DNA from: Streptomyces althioticus
GTDB taxonomy: Bacteria > Actinomycetota > Actinomycetes > Streptomycetales > Streptomycetaceae
Length of the DNA stretch: 64,000 bases
Assembly (NCBI GenBank): GCA_014649355.1
Contig: BMSW01000022.1
Location: 1-64,000, forward strand
Direction of reading: 5' to 3'
The first letter of the stretch is position 1. Every line of letters begins with the position of its first letter. Shown piece by piece: positions 8,180 through 15,694 of the stretch. The notes under the pieces are model-generated. The model was not told the DNA's origin, made no database searches, and was given only the letters and a program-made list of their open reading frames with translations. The position numbers and the translations under genes were made by a program.

Positions 8180-9049
8180 ATGGTGCACATGGGTTCTGCG
8201 AAGTACACCGAGCTCGGAGCGTTCCTGCGGTCGCGCCGGGACCGCATCCGGCCGGCCGACGTGGGTCTCCCCGCCGGGCCGCGGCGCCGGGTACCCGGGC
8301 TGCGCCGGGAGGAGGTGGCGCAGCTCGCCGGGGCATCGGTGGACTACTACAACGAGCTCGAACGCGGGGCGGGCTCCCAGCCCTCCGAACAGATGATCGC
8401 CGCTCTGGCCCGGGCACTGCGGCTGACCGCCGACGAGCGCGACTACCTCTACCGGCTGGCGGACCGCCCCGTGCCCGCCCCAGGCACCGCGGCCTCGCAC
8501 GTCCACCCCGGCATGCTCGACCTGCTCCAGCGGATGCCGTCCACTCCCGCGCAGGTCATCACCGACCTCCACGTCACGCTGGTGCAGAATCCGCTCGCGG
8601 TGGCGTTGCTCGGTGACCAGTCGGGATTTCGGGGGCCCCGCGCGAGCTTCGTCCACCGGTGGTTCACCGAGCCCGAAGCGCGCCTGCTCTACCCGGAGGC
8701 CGACCACGCGACCCAGTCGCGGGCGTTCGTCGCGGACCTTCGCGCGGCCGCTGCCCGCAGGGACGCCAAGGACATCGAGGCCGCCTCACTGATCCGCACC
8801 CTGCTGCAGGTCTCGCCGGAGTTCGCCGCCCTCTGGGCCGACCATGACGTGGCATTCCGCCGCGACGACCGCAAGCGGATCCAGCACCCCGCCCTCGGGG
8901 TCGTGGAGGTCAACTGCCTGAACCTGTTCAGCGAGGACGGCCGACAGCGCCTGCTGTGGTTCACCCCGGCCCTGAGCACCGACAGCGCGGACCTCCTCGA
9001 ACTGCTCGCGGTCCTCGGCACACAGGATGTGGTCGAGTCCGGGGCATGA
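8180..9049 (+). CDS. XRE-family regulator with MmyB-like ligand-binding domain
   Basis: A 289-residue transcription factor. Residues about 10-85 form a helix-turn-helix with the typical segment RRVPGLRREEVAQLAGAS followed by YYNELERG. The C-terminal 180 residues match the MmyB-like, PAS-related ligand-binding domain. Such regulators commonly repress a divergent SDR gene, the arrangement seen here. The start is uncertain between ATG 8180 and ATG 8189; neither has a strong Shine-Dalgarno, so the transcript may be nearly leaderless. A small CCGGAG/CTCCGG hairpin at 9063-9077 follows the stop and may end transcription. Confidence 0.88.
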   Translation: MVHMGSAKYTELGAFLRSRRDRIRPADVGLPAGPRRRVPGLRREEVAQLAGASVDYYNELERGAGSQPSEQMIAALARALRLTADERDYLYRLADRPVPAPGTAASHVHPGMLDLLQRMPSTPAQVITDLHVTLVQNPLAVALLGDQSGFRGPRASFVHRWFTEPEARLLYPEADHATQSRAFVADLRAAAARRDAKDIEAASLIRTLLQVSPEFAALWADHDVAFRRDDRKRIQHPALGVVEVNCLNLFSEDGRQRLLWFTPALSTDSADLLELLAVLGTQDVVESGA

Positions 9050-9153
9050 GGGACCCGGTCGACCGGAGGTGCTCCGGCAGGCACGGGCGTCGTGACCTGC
9101 GCCGGGCCCACCTCACCTTTCTTCTTGTTGCCAGGTAACCTCGTCCACATCAA

Positions 9154-9243
9154 TGCGGCCCGACGGGCTTCCGCTCCACCCCGGTGGAGTCTCGAAGGAC
9201 ATGCCCCCACCCGCACGAGTCACTTCGTGCTGCCTGGGGGAAG
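9154..9243 (+). ncRNA. structured leader RNA, copy A (RBS-masking)
   Basis: This segment is nearly identical to 11256-11322, which precedes the paralogous gene. Elements in order: a small GCCC/GGGC hairpin, a CTTC...GAAG helix enclosing a variable hairpin (CTCCACC/GGTGGAG), then a long arm with outer helix CCCCCA (9204-9209) with TGGGGG (9235-9240) and inner helix GCACGA (9213-9218) with TCGTGC (9225-9230). The 3' strand of the outer helix is the GGGGGAA ribosome site of the TTG start at 9247, so folding would block translation. An overlapping small reading frame from the ATG at 9153 is an alternative explanation. Confidence 0.6.
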
Positions 9244-9246
9244 TTC

Positions 9247-11136
9247 TTGCTGTTCCGCGCGTCCGCGAAAACGGTCGCCGTCATGGCGCTCGACGGTTCG
9301 CTGTTCCTGCACCTCATCGACCAGTTCGTCCACATGCACGGCTACCGGCCCGGCACCTCGGAGGTGCGCTCCTGGGAGCGCAGCCTTCCCGTCCTGGCCG
9401 CCGCGCTCAACGACGCGAGCCTGGGCGACGTGGAGATGATGCTGGAGTACGCCCTCCCGCTGAACAGCAAGCGTGCCGACGTGGTCCTCGCAGGCGTGCA
9501 CCCCTCTACCGGGGAACCGTCGTACGTGGTGGTGGAGCTGAAGCAGTGGAGCGAGGTCCGGCCCCACGAGGACGATCCCACACTGTGCCACGTCGAGCCT
9601 TATGTGCACCCCGTCCTCAACCCCGTCGAGCAGGTGCGCCGTTACTGCGACTACCTGGTCAACTTCAACGGAGCTGTGGCCGAACGAGGACACCGGGTCA
9701 GCGGGGTGGCGTTCCTGCACAACGCCACCGAGTTCGACGTCGCCGCCCTGCGGGAGATCGAACGTGACGGCCGCGGGCTGCTGTTCACGGGGCAGCGCCG
9801 CGGCGAGTTCCTCGACCATCTCCGTTCCAAGCTGAGCGATCGCCACTCCGGCGCCCGTGCGGCGGACGAACTGCTCTCCGGCGCCACGGTGCCGTCGAAA
9901 CAGCTCATGTCGGTGGCTGCCGTGGAGGTGCGCGAGCGGCAGCAATTCGTGCTGCTCGACGAGCAGCAGGTCGCCTACCGCATGGTGCTCAACGCGGTGG
10001 AGAAGGCCAAGCGCGCAGACCGCAAGGAGATCGTCATCGTGACCGGCGGTCCCGGCACGGGCAAGAGCGTGATCGCTCTCCAACTGCTCGGTGAGCTGTA
10101 CCGGCGAGGGATGCCTGCCCTGCACGCCACGGGCTCCCAGTCGTTCACCAAGACGATGAGGAAGGTCGCCGGCTTCCGCAAGCGCGAGGTGCAGGACCTG
10201 TTCAAGTACTTCAACAGCTTCATGACCGCCGAGAAGAACAGCCTGGACGTCCTGATCTGCGACGAGGCCCACCGCATTCGGGAGACCTCGGCGAACCGGT
10301 ACACGCGTGCCGAGCACCGCACCGGCAAGGCCCAGATCGACGAACTCATCGACATCGCCTACGTGCCCGTTTTCCTTCTCGACGAGCACCAGGTGGTACG
10401 GCCGGGCGAGATGGGCACCGTCGCCGACATCGAGGCGGCAGCGGCCAAACGGGACATCCCTTGCCACGTCATCCCGCTGGAGAGCCAGTTCCGCTGCGGT
10501 GGCAGTGACGCCTACCTGCGCTGGGTCGTCCGGCTCCTCGGCCTCGAAGCCGGCGGCCCTGTCGTCTGGGAGCCCGACGACCGTATGCAGCTGCTGGTCG
10601 CCGACAGCCCGCAGGAGATGGAAGCGTTCCTCGAGGCCCGGCGGGCGGAGGGTTACGGCGCCCGCATGTCCGCCGGCTACTGCTGGCGTTGGTCCCCGGA
10701 ACCGAAGCCAGGTCACCCGCTTCCGCTGGACGTCGTCATCGGTGACTGGGCCCGCCCGTGGAACCTGCGGGGCGAGCGCTCGCTCTCCGGCGCGCCCCCG
10801 GCCGCCCTGTGGGCCACCGACCCGGCGGGCTTCGGCCAGGTCGGCTGCGTGTACACCGCCCAGGGCTTCGAGTACGACTGGTCCGGCGTCATCATCGGCC
10901 CCGACCTGCTGTGGCGCGGCGACCGCTGGATCACGGACCGAACGGCCTCCAAGGACCCGGTGTTCAAGAAGTCCACCCCGGACGCCGACGTGGACCGCCT
11001 GATCCGCAACACCTACAAGGTGCTGCTGACGCGAGGCATGGTCGGCACGGTCGTGTACTCGACGGATCCGGAGACGCGCGGAAAGTTGCGGGAGCTGGCG
11101 GGCGGTCGGCTGGAGCAGCGTGTTTCCACGGTGTGA
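9247..11136 (+). CDS. PD-(D/E)XK-like nuclease fused to DUF2075 helicase domain, paralogue A
   Basis: A 629-residue predicted nucleic-acid enzyme. Residues about 50-140 carry a restriction/RecB-like nuclease pattern: Asp78 (RADVV), Glu97 and Lys99 in VVELKQW, then Gln129 with Tyr133. The rest is a DUF2075 (Schlafen group 3-like) superfamily 1 helicase: Walker A GPGTGKS at 268-274, Walker B DEAH at 339-342, then ESQFRCGGSDAYLRWV and a C-terminal TRGM motif. I chose TTG 9247 over ATG 9283 because the first 68 residues align without gaps to the next gene, and GGGGGAA precedes it. It is followed by a paralogue with the same leader, next to a Pgl locus. A defence role is inferred. Confidence 0.82.
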   Translation: MLFRASAKTVAVMALDGSLFLHLIDQFVHMHGYRPGTSEVRSWERSLPVLAAALNDASLGDVEMMLEYALPLNSKRADVVLAGVHPSTGEPSYVVVELKQWSEVRPHEDDPTLCHVEPYVHPVLNPVEQVRRYCDYLVNFNGAVAERGHRVSGVAFLHNATEFDVAALREIERDGRGLLFTGQRRGEFLDHLRSKLSDRHSGARAADELLSGATVPSKQLMSVAAVEVRERQQFVLLDEQQVAYRMVLNAVEKAKRADRKEIVIVTGGPGTGKSVIALQLLGELYRRGMPALHATGSQSFTKTMRKVAGFRKREVQDLFKYFNSFMTAEKNSLDVLICDEAHRIRETSANRYTRAEHRTGKAQIDELIDIAYVPVFLLDEHQVVRPGEMGTVADIEAAAAKRDIPCHVIPLESQFRCGGSDAYLRWVVRLLGLEAGGPVVWEPDDRMQLLVADSPQEMEAFLEARRAEGYGARMSAGYCWRWSPEPKPGHPLPLDVVIGDWARPWNLRGERSLSGAPPAALWATDPAGFGQVGCVYTAQGFEYDWSGVIIGPDLLWRGDRWITDRTASKDPVFKKSTPDADVDRLIRNTYKVLLTRGMVGTVVYSTDPETRGKLRELAGGRLEQRVSTV

Positions 11137-11255
11137 CGGGGGCACGTCCACGCCACGGAGCACACGATCCGGCCATGATGGCTGTGCTTCGCGTCGACCA
11201 CGGCGTCGCCGTCGTCCGTAGGGCGGCTGGTCTCCCTAAGATCCGAGGTACTGAT

Positions 11256-11322
11256 TGCGGCCCGACGGGCTTCCTTACGAGGACATGCCCCCACCCGCAC
11301 GAGTCACTCGTGCTCTGGGGGA
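11256..11322 (+). ncRNA. structured leader RNA, copy B (RBS-masking)
   Basis: Second copy of the leader at 9154. The conserved blocks are kept, while the variable hairpin is reduced to a 4-base loop, removing 18 nt. The closing helix changes from CTTC/GAAG to CTTC/GAGG and still pairs. Outer helix CCCCCA (11288-11293) with TGGGGG (11316-11321); inner helix GCACGAG (11297-11303) with CTCGTGC (11307-11313), seven pairs where copy A has six. The TGGGGG strand includes the ribosome site of the GTG start at 11331. Confidence 0.6.
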
Positions 11323-11330
11323 CCCACCTC

Positions 11331-13451
11331 GTGTCCATGCTCCTGCTGCGACTGGCAGCGCAGGATCTGCTGACGTTGAACTCAAGGCGCCGCATGGTGC
11401 CGCACCTGGCCGCCAGGTGGCGGCACTTCCGAGGCGCCGACGCCTCGCTGTCGGAGCGGTCCGCGTGGGCCGAGAGCCTCGTGCACCTCGCGGAGGACCT
11501 GGTCGCCGCCGGTCGCGGGAACGTGGAGATGATCGTCGAGTGCGCCGCCACCCTTGACGAGGCCGACCGCCCCGCCGACCCGAGGCTCATCGACGTCGTT
11601 CTGGTGGGCCATCACCCCGACGACAGCCGGCTGTCCGTCCAACTGGTCGAGCTGAAGCGCTGGTCGACGGTGACCAGGGTGGAGCGAGCCACCGCGGAAC
11701 TGGTCCACGTACCGGGGATGGGCAGGAAGAAGCACCCCGCCCTGCAGTTACGCGAGTACTACGAGGCGTTCACGGGCGGCAGGGGCCCACTGAGCGGACT
11801 GGACTTCGAATGCGGGGGGTTCGCCTACTTGCACAACGCCACCGACGCGTCCGTCCGGCCTCTGGTCGACGTGGACGCCCCGACCGGCGCCTACGCCGCC
11901 GTCTACACGAATGACCGGCGCGAGCAACTGATCTCCGACCTCCGCAAGCACTTCGCCGACGAAGGGGGCGCCTCCGCGGCCGAGATACTGCTGCAGAATC
12001 TGGGCTTACGCAACACACCCCTGCTCGACGCCATGATCCGCTCCCGCGGCGAGGACACGGTCTTCACCTTGCGTGGCCGGCAGAAGAGGGTCACCGACCA
12101 GATCCTGGACACCGCGGCCGAGGTTCTCCCGGATCCGCAGCGCCCCGCCCTCGTGCCGGACGAGCGACGCGTGGTCTTCCTCGTCACCGGCGGCGCCGGT
12201 ACGGGGAAGAGCGCCATCGGCCTGCAGATCAAGGCGGAGCTGGAGGCGGGGGGCCACACGGTCAAGTACGCCAGTGGCAGCAGGGCCTTTAACGGCGCGA
12301 TCCAGGAGCACGTCGGTTACGGGGACCGGGAGTTCAGGGAGAGCTTCACCTACTTCAGCAACTTCGTCACCCCTCCGGACCCGCTATTGGACGTGCTGAT
12401 CTGCGACGAGGCGCACCGCCTGCGGGAACGCTCGACCAACCGCTTCTGGAAACCCGAACACCAGGGCACCAAGCCCCAGGTCGACGAACTCCTCGACGCG
12501 TCCCGTCTGACCGTGTTTTTCCTCGACGAAGGGCAGACCGTACGACCCAACGAGGTCGGCACCGTTGACTTGATCAGGAACGCGGCGCGACGGCGCGACG
12601 CCGCCCTTCTCGAGTACGAACTCCGGGAACAATTTCGCTGTGGGGGCAGCGACGCTTACATCCGCTGGGTACGGGCGGTGCTCGGCATGACGGACGATAA
12701 GCCGCAGCAGTGGACGCCGGACGGCCTGATGCATGTCGAGGTGGCGGACAGTCCGGAGGAACTCGAACGGATCATCCGCACCGAGGCGCTCGCCGGAGCG
12801 TCCGCCCGCCTCGTCGCGGGGTACTGCTGGCCGTGGACGAAACCGATCGGCAAGGAGAGGCGGCTGGAGGCCGACGTGCGGATCGGCGACTGGCACCGGC
12901 CCTGGAACGCGGACAGCGACGCCTACTGCGACGACGGGGCACCGCCGTGCAGGATCTGGGCCGTGCACGAGAAAGGGCTTGATCAGATCGGCTGCGTGTA
13001 CACGGCACAGGGCCTCGAGTGGGACTGGTGCGGTGTGATCATGGGTGAGGACATGGTGCGCCGGGACGGCCGGTGGGTGTTCCGCCGGGGCAAGGCACGG
13101 AGGGACCCGGAGACCGGTGTCAAGCACGTCGCCGTCCCGGGCTCGTTCGACCCCAAGGTGAAGGTGGGCAGCGTCGATGAGGAGGAGTTCTCCCGGCTGG
13201 TCCGCCACGCCTACCATGTACTGATGACCCGGGCGAGCCGGGCGACGGTGCTTTACTCCACGGACGAGGAGACCCGGAACTACCTGAAGGAACTGGTCGG
13301 CGAGGTCCAGGTCCACGGGCTGCGCCCCACTTGGGAGAACCTTCCGGAGGAGGCACGCGTGCCGCACCTGCCCCGGCCGCGCCGAGGGCGGGGCTCCCGT
13401 CGGAGGCGCCAGAGCACGGGGCCGCACGCTCCCGACCTGTACCTGTTCTGA
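11331..13451 (+). CDS. PD-(D/E)XK-like nuclease fused to DUF2075 helicase domain, paralogue B
   Basis: A 706-residue paralogue of the upstream gene with the same architecture. The nuclease pattern is Asp88 (LIDVV), Glu107 and Lys109 in VELKRW, then a QLREY segment. The helicase motifs are GGAGTGKS at 287-294, DEAH at 359-362 and EQFRCGGSDAYIRWV. It has extra sequence near the C-terminus (FRRGKARRDPETG) and ends in an Arg-rich tail. GTG 11331 follows GGGGGA by 8 nt; ATG 11337 is equally possible and aligns with the paralogue start. The two proteins differ throughout, so the duplication is not recent, yet their leaders are conserved. Confidence 0.82.
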   Translation: MSMLLLRLAAQDLLTLNSRRRMVPHLAARWRHFRGADASLSERSAWAESLVHLAEDLVAAGRGNVEMIVECAATLDEADRPADPRLIDVVLVGHHPDDSRLSVQLVELKRWSTVTRVERATAELVHVPGMGRKKHPALQLREYYEAFTGGRGPLSGLDFECGGFAYLHNATDASVRPLVDVDAPTGAYAAVYTNDRREQLISDLRKHFADEGGASAAEILLQNLGLRNTPLLDAMIRSRGEDTVFTLRGRQKRVTDQILDTAAEVLPDPQRPALVPDERRVVFLVTGGAGTGKSAIGLQIKAELEAGGHTVKYASGSRAFNGAIQEHVGYGDREFRESFTYFSNFVTPPDPLLDVLICDEAHRLRERSTNRFWKPEHQGTKPQVDELLDASRLTVFFLDEGQTVRPNEVGTVDLIRNAARRRDAALLEYELREQFRCGGSDAYIRWVRAVLGMTDDKPQQWTPDGLMHVEVADSPEELERIIRTEALAGASARLVAGYCWPWTKPIGKERRLEADVRIGDWHRPWNADSDAYCDDGAPPCRIWAVHEKGLDQIGCVYTAQGLEWDWCGVIMGEDMVRRDGRWVFRRGKARRDPETGVKHVAVPGSFDPKVKVGSVDEEEFSRLVRHAYHVLMTRASRATVLYSTDEETRNYLKELVGEVQVHGLRPTWENLPEEARVPHLPRPRRGRGSRRRRQSTGPHAPDLYLF

Positions 13452-13472
13452 CGCGCGCCGCCTGCATGCGGG

Positions 13473-13497
13473 GTGGCGGGCTCTCCGGGCCCGCCAC
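13473..13497. terminator. hairpin between the helicase gene and the small convergent gene
   Basis: Perfect 9-bp arms GTGGCGGGC (13473-13481) and GCCCGCCAC (13489-13497) with a 7-nt loop lie between two convergent genes, so the site probably works in both directions. Confidence 0.75.
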
Positions 13498-13505
13498 AGG
13501 CCTGC

Positions 13506-13634
13506 TCAGAGGAACAGGCGCGCTGCCGCCACCAGGGCCGTCACCACGACCTGGGTGACGACACCCGCGGCGACGTCGACCAGGATCTCGCGAAGCCGGT
13601 AACGACGTGCAGGCTTGTACTCAACGGGATTCAT
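13506..13634 (-). CDS. small single-span membrane protein
   Basis: A 42-residue protein with a charged, Arg-rich N-terminal half (YKPARRYRLR) and one hydrophobic segment over about residues 18-40. The start at 13634 follows AAGGAG by about 9 nt. The length, topology and short position next to helicase genes are reminiscent of small hypothetical proteins common in Streptomyces, but no function can be assigned. Confidence 0.5.
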   Translation of the reverse strand: MNPVEYKPARRYRLREILVDVAAGVVTQVVVTALVAAARLFL

Positions 13635-13943
13635 GGATGTCCACTCCTTGGCGTGACCTGGGAATGGCGGGACCGCCCTTCCGGGCATCCGCGGTCACGC
13701 CGCGTGCGACACGCAGCGGAAACCACTCGTCAGTCACAGCCGGGAACCGGCATCCGAAACTCCGCCGACGTACCCTCCGGGAAGGTGCGCAGCGAGATCA
13801 ACGGTAGTGGACCATCAATACGAGCTCACGCCTTTTCAGCCAATGCCGGGATGCGGTTGACGAGCGGTTCCCGGCTCGGCTGCGGCCGAGCCGGGGCTTG
13901 ACAGCCTTTCGAAAGGGCCTGCGCGCCGCGGACCGGCGTTGCG
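13635..13943. other. intergenic region with hairpin and palindrome
   Basis: No gene is apparent. A terminator-like hairpin with 11-bp arms (13870-13880 and 13885-13895) and a perfect 12-bp palindrome CCTTTCGAAAGG (13905-13916) lie just downstream of the minus-strand PIN gene and probably end its transcription. The left part should hold the promoter of the small membrane protein gene. Confidence 0.55.
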
Positions 13944-15223
13944 TCACGACTCCTCATCGTTGTTCTCCGCGTCGTTGATGAGGGGAGCGAGGAGAGGGTG
14001 GACTCTGAAGCCGGACGTGCGGCCCGGACCGTTCTTGTACTCAGCCGTGAGAACAGGAACCGCTGAGTCCGGGATCAGCCCTTGCTTCTGCAGCTTGCGG
14101 CTGATCCGAGTGATTGGCTTGGTGAAGCCTCTCAGCGTTCGATCGTCGTCGTAGTCACAGAGGTCGTAGACCGCTTCCGGTTCCGCATGACCGTCCATGG
14201 CTGCCGCGTAGCGGATGACCGCCACACGGTTTGTGTAACCCTCGTATTCCAGCCCGCGGAACAGAGCCTCGAGGGCCTCGACGGTCCATCCGCCATAGGT
14301 GACGCCTGCTTCAATGCGCTCGACTCGCTCGATGTCCTCGACGGAACCAGCCTGAAGACTGAGTCGCAGTACGGGGGCGGCGACTTCCAGGAACTGCTTC
14401 GGCGACAGCAGGTAAAGGTGGCCTCCGCCACGTGCCCGTAGCTCCGCCGTCAACTCCGGTCGTGGGCCCGCTCCTTGCGCCACCAGTCTTCCTTCGCGTC
14501 CGCGGTCACGAACAGGACATCGCACTGGCGGCGGGATGCCTCTCGCAGCAACTGTTCCCAGACGAAGAAGTCACCGACCGCCCCGTTGCCGTCCTTCTTG
14601 GCGTCCATGTAGCCGGGTGGCACGCGCTGGTCGACACGCTTCTGACCCAACGCGGTCAACGCGGCGCGGTCTTCCGGGGAGAAGGAAGGCCCCACCCTGC
14701 CGGTCAGTGCCGGCTCCAGCTTGGCGATCACCGGATCGGTACTCGTGTCGTGACCGATGTGCTGCCACTCGCCCTCACCAACCTCATTGATCTTCTTTCG
14801 GACTTCTTCGAAGACCTCGCTCAACCGATCGTGGAGCTCCTTGAAGTCGTCATCGCTCAAAGCGACCCGGTTGGCCCAGGTGCGCAGCGTTTGTACCGCT
14901 TGCACCGAGTGACCGCTCATCTCCTGGGCGGCCTTGGCGCTGGTCGACCGTGCCTCGGAAATGGTGGTCTCCCGGTTCCGCCAGAACTCCACCAGGACCT
15001 GGTGGGGAATCCATAAACGATCACCCAGGGCGCCGAGCGCCGCCAGAAGATCGGCACGGGCCTGCTCGGTGTAGCGGTAGAGATTGAGCAGGACGTTGGC
15101 GTCCGGGGTGACGAGGCCATTCGTCAGCACCGAGCCGAAATCCGCAGTCGTCGGAGTGCGGAAGGCTCCGAAGTCGTCGAACAGTCCGCGGATGTTCGTG
15201 TCGGTCTCCGTGGTGTTCGTCAT
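13944..15223 (-). pseudogene. PIN-like domain protein (PIN_8 type), frameshifted
   Basis: Two overlapping frames make one gene. The first (15223 to 14450) begins FGSVLTNGLVTPDANVLLNLYRY, a PIN_8-type ribonuclease core with acidic residues, and runs through VLFVTADAKEDWWRKER before diverging to a stop. The second frame (to 13944) resumes exactly where the family continues, with GPRPELTAELR and LYLLSPKQFLEVA. Restoring one G in the run near 14465-14470 (CGGGCCC to CGGGGCCC) joins them into a protein of about 425 residues. It is either a real inactivating mutation or a sequencing error in a G run. The start at 15223 follows GGGGGAA. PIN_8 proteins are often found in defence neighbourhoods. Confidence 0.75.
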
Positions 15224-15694
15224 CGTTCCCCCGGTTGCTGCCCACGTCGGCCCCCTTGCCCACGTGCCTGGCGGTGACCCTAGTGTTTCTCCGGTAGGGA
15301 GGAATGGCGGATGGCGGAACTCGTACACGTCGGGACGTCGACCGGTTCCTGCGGGGCGGGGGCGATGGCCAGAACCCGGGAGTGACGACTGCGTGGAGGC
15401 CGTGTGGACGCTCCACTTCGTGTGCCTCCACGACAGAGGAGGGTGGCGCTGTGCTCAACTCGCGCAACCCGGCCTAACTGGAGCGCTCCGGGTGATATAT
15501 CGATATATGGCCCGCGTTGTTGCCGTATGTCTGTGCGAAGCGTGGCGTCCCATTGTGATCACGCGAGCCCTATGTCCTATAGTCCCGTCCTTCACCGCCT
15601 CTTTTCATGCCACAGGCAACCACTAGGATCTGCCCCGGGGACCTGACCATGGGGAACGGCGGTCCTCGAAGGACACGAGAAGCGGGGAACAGGC
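15224..15694. other. intergenic region upstream of pglW
   Basis: No credible gene. This 471-bp gap separates the divergent PIN and pglW genes and should contain both promoters. It contains an AT-rich 14-bp palindrome at 15495-15508 and a small GTCCT/AGGAC hairpin near 15662-15674. The DNA around 15480-15600 is clearly less GC-rich than its surroundings. Confidence 0.6.
15495..15508. promoter_or_regulatory. perfect AT-rich palindrome, candidate operator
   Basis: ATATATCGATATAT is a perfect dyad in otherwise GC-rich DNA, about 190 bp upstream of pglW and 270 bp from the PIN gene start. Palindromes of this type are bound by PadR-like and some GntR-like repressors. No such gene is in the window, so the regulator is unknown. 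Confidence 0.4.

Noticed and set aside
9153..9767. Small ORF starting in the leader (MRPDGLP..., MPPPARVT...) with a similar start at 11255
   Set aside because: Similarity stops with the conserved DNA block, frame B starts with TTG, and both run into low-complexity shadow frames. Paired helices explain the conservation better, though a short leader peptide is not excluded.
9220..11163. 647-residue minus-strand frame opposite helicase A
   Set aside because: Shadow; the plus strand has intact Walker motifs and a paralogue next door.
13944..14525. Separate 193-residue gene
   Set aside because: Its sequence is the natural C-terminal continuation of the adjacent PIN frame, and its own N-terminus is out-of-frame PIN translation; treated as one frameshifted gene.
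15478..15490. GGAGCGCTCC as a second CebR site
   Set aside because: Only the central palindrome matches; the outer bases of the operator are missing and the flanking genes are not sugar genes.
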